DNA of 64,000 bases, taken from assembly GCA_002839855.1 (NCBI GenBank), contig PGYV01000009.1:10187-74186 (forward strand). Direction: 5' to 3'. The DNA is from Candidatus Goldiibacteriota bacterium HGW-Goldbacteria-1. GTDB lineage: Bacteria; Oederibacteriota; PGYV01. This document shows, piece after piece, positions 60,901 to 64,000 of the stretch. Position numbers and translations under genes: made by a program. Position 1 is the first letter of the stretch. The number at the start of each line of letters is the position of its first letter. A model generated the notes under the pieces. It searched no databases and had not been told where the DNA came from. It saw only the letters and a list, made by a program, of their open reading frames with translations.

Positions 60901-62055
60901 ATGCCTGATACTTTTAAAAAAATAGCCATAGTGACGCCGTATTATTACCCGCTTTACGGCGGCGTACAGGAATACGTCTATCACCTTAAAAAAGAGTATC
61001 AAAAACTTGGATATTTTATAAAAGTAATCACTTCGCGTTTTAATAACGGCATATCTGAAGATGAAAAAGACGTAATAAGGATAGGGCGCGGGTATCCTAT
61101 AACAGTAAACGGTTCCACAGGCAGAATAATACTGATGCGTGATAAAACAGAAATTAAAAAAGCGCTGGATGAGTATAATTTTGACATAATACATTATCAG
61201 GAACCCTTTGTCCCCTTTCTGTCGCATGAAGTTATAAAATATTCCAAAGCGCTAAACATAGCCACTTTTCACGCCAACTTTACTTCAAACATTTACTACA
61301 GGGCCGGAAAACTTTTTATTTCGCCTTTATGGAAAAAACTTCACGGAAAAATAGCGGTATCCCCTTCCGCAAAAAGCAGCATTTCCAGGTATTTTGACGG
61401 TACTGAAGTTGAAATAATACCAAACGGCGTTTCAACGTCGCGCTTTTCCCCCATAGGGGATAAAATAGAAAAATTCAACGACGGGATGTTAAACATACTT
61501 TTCACGGGCAGAATAGAAAAAAGAAAAGGGCTTGTGTATCTTATAAAAGCCTATGAAAAACTTAAAAAAACGCATTCACACATAAGGCTTATTGTTGTGG
61601 GACGCGGCCCTTTAATGCCGCAGCTTCAGAAATACATAAAAAAACACGCAATAAAAGACATCTTTTTTGAAGGTTTTGTTTCCACGGATGACCTTCCAAA
61701 ATATTACAGGACCGCGCAGATATACTGCTCGCCCGCGCTTTTTGGCGAAAGTTTCGGCATTGTTTTGCTGGAAGCCATGTCCGCGGGAGTGCCTGTTGTT
61801 GCTTTTAACATAAGCGGATATAACGACGTTGTATCAAATATGGACGACGGTTTTCTTGCGCAGCCGCGCGACGTGCATGACCTGTCGCAGAAACTGGAAA
61901 TTCTTATAACAAAAAAGCCCATTATGCTTGAACTTGGCGCGCGCGGCAGGATAAAAGCCAAACGCCACGCCTGGCCGGAAATAGCCAAAAAAAACCTGGA
62001 ATTTTATAAAACTGTCTGGAATAAGAAGCTTACAGACAAAACAGAGGCGGTTTAA
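60901..62055 (+). CDS. PimA-like GT4 glycosyltransferase
   Basis: A 384-residue GT-B enzyme. IVTPYYYPLYGGVQEYVYHLKKEYQ at the N-terminus, ATFHANFTSN, FTGRIEKRKGLVYLIKAYEKL, VVGRGPLM and PALFGESFGIVLLEAMSAGVPVVAFN with Glu-x7-Glu. The length and motifs fit PimA/PimB-type mannosyltransferases and other GT4 enzymes. With an inositol-lipid synthase and two acyltransferases around it, mannosylation of phosphatidylinositol is the best reading. Its stop overlaps the next start by one base. Confidence 0.85.
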   Translation: MPDTFKKIAIVTPYYYPLYGGVQEYVYHLKKEYQKLGYFIKVITSRFNNGISEDEKDVIRIGRGYPITVNGSTGRIILMRDKTEIKKALDEYNFDIIHYQEPFVPFLSHEVIKYSKALNIATFHANFTSNIYYRAGKLFISPLWKKLHGKIAVSPSAKSSISRYFDGTEVEIIPNGVSTSRFSPIGDKIEKFNDGMLNILFTGRIEKRKGLVYLIKAYEKLKKTHSHIRLIVVGRGPLMPQLQKYIKKHAIKDIFFEGFVSTDDLPKYYRTAQIYCSPALFGESFGIVLLEAMSAGVPVVAFNISGYNDVVSNMDDGFLAQPRDVHDLSQKLEILITKKPIMLELGARGRIKAKRHAWPEIAKKNLEFYKTVWNKKLTDKTEAV

Positions 62056-62915
62056 TGTACTACATTATCGTGATTTTTACGGCTTTAATAACCCTTATCC
62101 CCATCAGGGCGCTGTACGCGGCCGCGTATTACATAACAAAAGTAATATTTTTTTTCTGGGCTGAAAAGTATAAAAATGTTGAGGATAATTATAAAACCGT
62201 ACTGTTAAAAAAACTTGGCCGTTCCCCTTCTGATGCCGAACTTAAAAACACCATAAACGATAACCTTAAAAATTACGCCATGTTTAACGTGGAATTTTTA
62301 TACCTTAATAAAATGGTAAAAAAAGGGGCTGTTCCTGAAATCCGCGGAACAGAAAAACTGGATGAATCCCTTAAAAAAGGCAAGGGCGTCATAATGTGCA
62401 CCCTTCATTTTTCAAACTGGGATATTGCGGGGCTTACAATTTCTTCCCACTACGATAATGTCTGGGCGGTTGCCGATGACCTTGGCGGCGGATATTCAAA
62501 ATTTATACAGGAAACCCGCGGAAAATACGGCATACATATTGTGCTTCCAAATAAAAACCTTAAAGACGCCTACCGCTGCCTGGAAAATAACGGCATTTTA
62601 AACGTGCTTGTGGACAGGCCTGTTACGCCTTTGGAAAAAGGCGCTGTGGAAGTGGAATTTTTTGGAAGAAAAACACATGTGGCATCTTTTGCCGCAAGGC
62701 TTGCTTTAAAAACAGGCGCAGCATTAATGCTTGGCTGCGTCATAAGGGAAAATGAAAAGTTTTACGGAAATCCCGGAGAAATTATAGAGTATAATGTTAC
62801 CGGTAATACCGATACAGACCTGCAGGTAATAACACAAAAAATAATGAATCACGCGGAAAAACTTATATCAGCACATCCGGAACAGTGGTATATGTTCCGC
62901 AGGTTTTGGAAATAA
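62055..62915 (+). CDS. LpxL/PatA-like acyltransferase, copy 2
   Basis: A 286-residue acyltransferase with an N-terminal membrane segment. His118-Phe-Ser-Asn-Trp-Asp123 is the HxxxxD motif; VDRPVTP and AARLALKTGAALMLG follow, and the end EQWYMFRRFW is like LpxL. Copy 1 and copy 2 differ in the flanks, so they probably act on different positions. It is translationally coupled to the PimA-like gene (TAATG). Confidence 0.88.
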   Translation: MYYIIVIFTALITLIPIRALYAAAYYITKVIFFFWAEKYKNVEDNYKTVLLKKLGRSPSDAELKNTINDNLKNYAMFNVEFLYLNKMVKKGAVPEIRGTEKLDESLKKGKGVIMCTLHFSNWDIAGLTISSHYDNVWAVADDLGGGYSKFIQETRGKYGIHIVLPNKNLKDAYRCLENNGILNVLVDRPVTPLEKGAVEVEFFGRKTHVASFAARLALKTGAALMLGCVIRENEKFYGNPGEIIEYNVTGNTDTDLQVITQKIMNHAEKLISAHPEQWYMFRRFWK

Positions 62916-62946
62916 AAAAAACCTATTTTAATCATAAGGAGCTTCA

Positions 62947-63732
62947 ATGTCAAAAAAGAAAAATTCATTTTTTACACAGCACCCTCCACACGGCTACGCG
63001 GTGGACAGGCATATGGAATTCATAAAACAGGAACACCTTATCGGATACAGTAAAGCGGATACCCACCTGCATACAACCGCCAGCGACGCTGTGAACACGC
63101 CTGAAGAGGTTGTGGACTATGTGGAACATCACACCGACCTATCTATTATAGGGGTTACTGACCACGACCAGATAAAAGGCGGAATAGCCGCGCAGGAATA
63201 CGCCCTTAAAAAAAAATACAGGGTTCAGGTAATTGTGGGAGAAGAAGTAAGCACTTTAAAAGGCCACCTTATAGGGCTTTTTATGAAAAAAAGGATAAGA
63301 AGATACACATCTTTAATTGACACTATAAAATCAATTCACGAACAGGGCGGAATAGTGGTTGTCCCGCATCCTTTAAGCTGGCTTACCACATCTGTGGGAG
63401 AACAGGCATTTAAAACGGTAATAGACCATAAGGACCCGCTTGTATATTTTGACGCTGTGGAACTTTTAAACCCCGCCATAGCAGGCAAGATAACCGACGG
63501 CAAAGCAGCTAAAATCAATAAGGAATTCTGGAAACTTCCCGTAACCGGCGGGTCTGACAGCCATTCTTTTGAAGGCGTGGGCGATGCCTATACTTTGTTT
63601 AAGGGAAAAACAATTGAAGACTTCCGCACCGCCATCAAAGAAGGCACCACGTTTTTTGGCGGCACATACTGGGACTTTCAGGACCACTGGGATTTGTTTA
63701 TAAAAAAGGTCAAGAAATTCAAGGTTTTTTAA
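62947..63732 (+). CDS. PHP-family metal-dependent phosphoesterase
   Basis: A 261-residue PHP domain protein with a full set of metal ligands: His40 and His42 (DTHLHT), Asp72-His73, Glu100, His107, His141 and the closing SDSH. It has AAGGAG before the ATG and is the last gene of the operon. PHP enzymes hydrolyse phosphoesters. In this context it could be the phosphatidylinositol-phosphate phosphatase or an inositol-phosphate phosphatase, which is inference; nucleoside phosphatases of this type are also common. Confidence 0.85.
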   Translation: MSKKKNSFFTQHPPHGYAVDRHMEFIKQEHLIGYSKADTHLHTTASDAVNTPEEVVDYVEHHTDLSIIGVTDHDQIKGGIAAQEYALKKKYRVQVIVGEEVSTLKGHLIGLFMKKRIRRYTSLIDTIKSIHEQGGIVVVPHPLSWLTTSVGEQAFKTVIDHKDPLVYFDAVELLNPAIAGKITDGKAAKINKEFWKLPVTGGSDSHSFEGVGDAYTLFKGKTIEDFRTAIKEGTTFFGGTYWDFQDHWDLFIKKVKKFKVF

Positions 63733-63739
63733 AATAGAT

Positions 63740-63769
63740 GCTTGGATGGTTAGAGGCTTAGAAGCTTGG
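63740..63769. repeat. GCTTGGATGG direct repeat, copy 2
   Basis: 29 of 30 bases match 60692-60721. It begins eight bases after the PHP stop codon. Confidence 0.75.
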
Positions 63770-63778
63770 TAAAATCTA

Positions 63779-63889
63779 AATCAACTGCCCCCTAACACTT
63801 GCGCTCGTAAACTCACGCAAGCCCGGGGATTTCCGCTTCACAGGTTCGCTCCAACCGCGGGCTAAAGGGACGCGCCTGCCACTGCATAC
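63779..63889. repeat. Dispersed hairpin repeat, copy 10, interrupted
   Basis: The left arm CAACTGCC and the right arm CGCGGGCTAAAGG plus GACGCGCCTGCCA of the family are separated by about 70 bases that include the inverted GAGCGAACC/CCCGGGG block. It looks like a copy split by an insertion. Confidence 0.6.
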
Positions 63890-63961
63890 AACAAACCCCG
63901 GTAAGGCCGAGGGACGGAAGCAACGATAAACATTGAGATTCGAAATTCGAAAATTTGATTA

Positions 63962-63989
63962 ACACCTGCAGGGGTTGGGTGTGTTTTTT
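63962..63989 (+). terminator. Weak terminator-like hairpin
   Basis: ACACC/GGTGT stem around a G-rich loop followed by GTTTTTT. The short stem makes it uncertain; it may end the inositol-lipid operon. Confidence 0.3.
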
Positions 63990-64000
63990 CAGTATGCGCC

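Overview
The window reads as chromosomal DNA from a Gram-negative-type bacterium of moderate-to-low GC, probably an uncultured candidate-phylum lineage. The cell-envelope genes point that way: an outer-membrane phospholipase A (pldA), an AsmA-like protein, a GT9 heptosyltransferase-type enzyme, Lol-type lipoproteins and several secreted propeller proteins. Short GC-rich hairpin repeats containing a CGGGCTAAAG-like core, and a perfect palindrome with the arm GAGACGCAATA, are scattered through the gaps. I cannot assign a phylum from sequence alone. No rRNA, prophage, insertion sequence or CRISPR array is visible.

Layout. 1-2.4 kb: a TetR-controlled operon (GNAT acetyltransferase, TetR, HlyD-type lipoprotein adaptor) with a clear promoter and operator. 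2.4-7.6 kb: small Cys-rich protein, AmrA-like protein, metallo-hydrolase, tRNA-Ile(CAU) with promoter and terminator, CapA-like lipoprotein and AsmA-like protein. 7.8-10.45 kb: an SOS operon (lexA, SNase-like protein, recA, S23 four-helix protein) whose lexA transcript looks leaderless. 10.7-11.8 kb: an HTH-nucleotidyltransferase/HEPN pair behind a long palindrome. 11.8-15.7 kb: nitroreductase, pldA, antitoxin-like protein, ORF6N protein, DUF3795 protein and two small proteins. 15.7-22 kb: a long minus-strand run of two tandem TPR/propeller-lipoprotein gene pairs, then rsmE, a PmbA-family gene and aroE.

22-42.7 kb is a surface-polysaccharide region. It holds a nonulosonic-acid (pseudaminate-like) set (neuB-type synthase, pyruvyltransferase, flippase, GT-B transferase, a NeuA-PseG fusion), a predicted GDP-3,6-dideoxyhexose set (gmd, a His-for-Lys DegT dehydratase, a ColC/Fcl-like reductase), two GT39 membrane transferases, GT2, GT4 and GT9 enzymes and three methyltransferases. 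42.8-49.1 kb is an expanded macromolecular-synthesis operon: rpsU, yqeY, aag, nif3, yaiI, dnaG, rpoD. 49.3-50.4 kb is a HigBA-type toxin-antitoxin pair flanked by direct repeats, followed by an AT-rich orphan gene. 51.5-57.7 kb: NHL-repeat protein, PAP2 phosphatase, nadD, proA, hemW-like and lepB.

58.0-63.7 kb is the most interesting block: CDP-alcohol phosphotransferase, inositol-3-phosphate synthase, acyltransferase, PimA-like glycosyltransferase, second acyltransferase and a PHP-family phosphoesterase. Together they look like a complete inositol-phospholipid mannoside-type pathway of the sort known in actinobacteria, here in a diderm-type genome. A strong terminator-like hairpin lies inside the first acyltransferase coding sequence.
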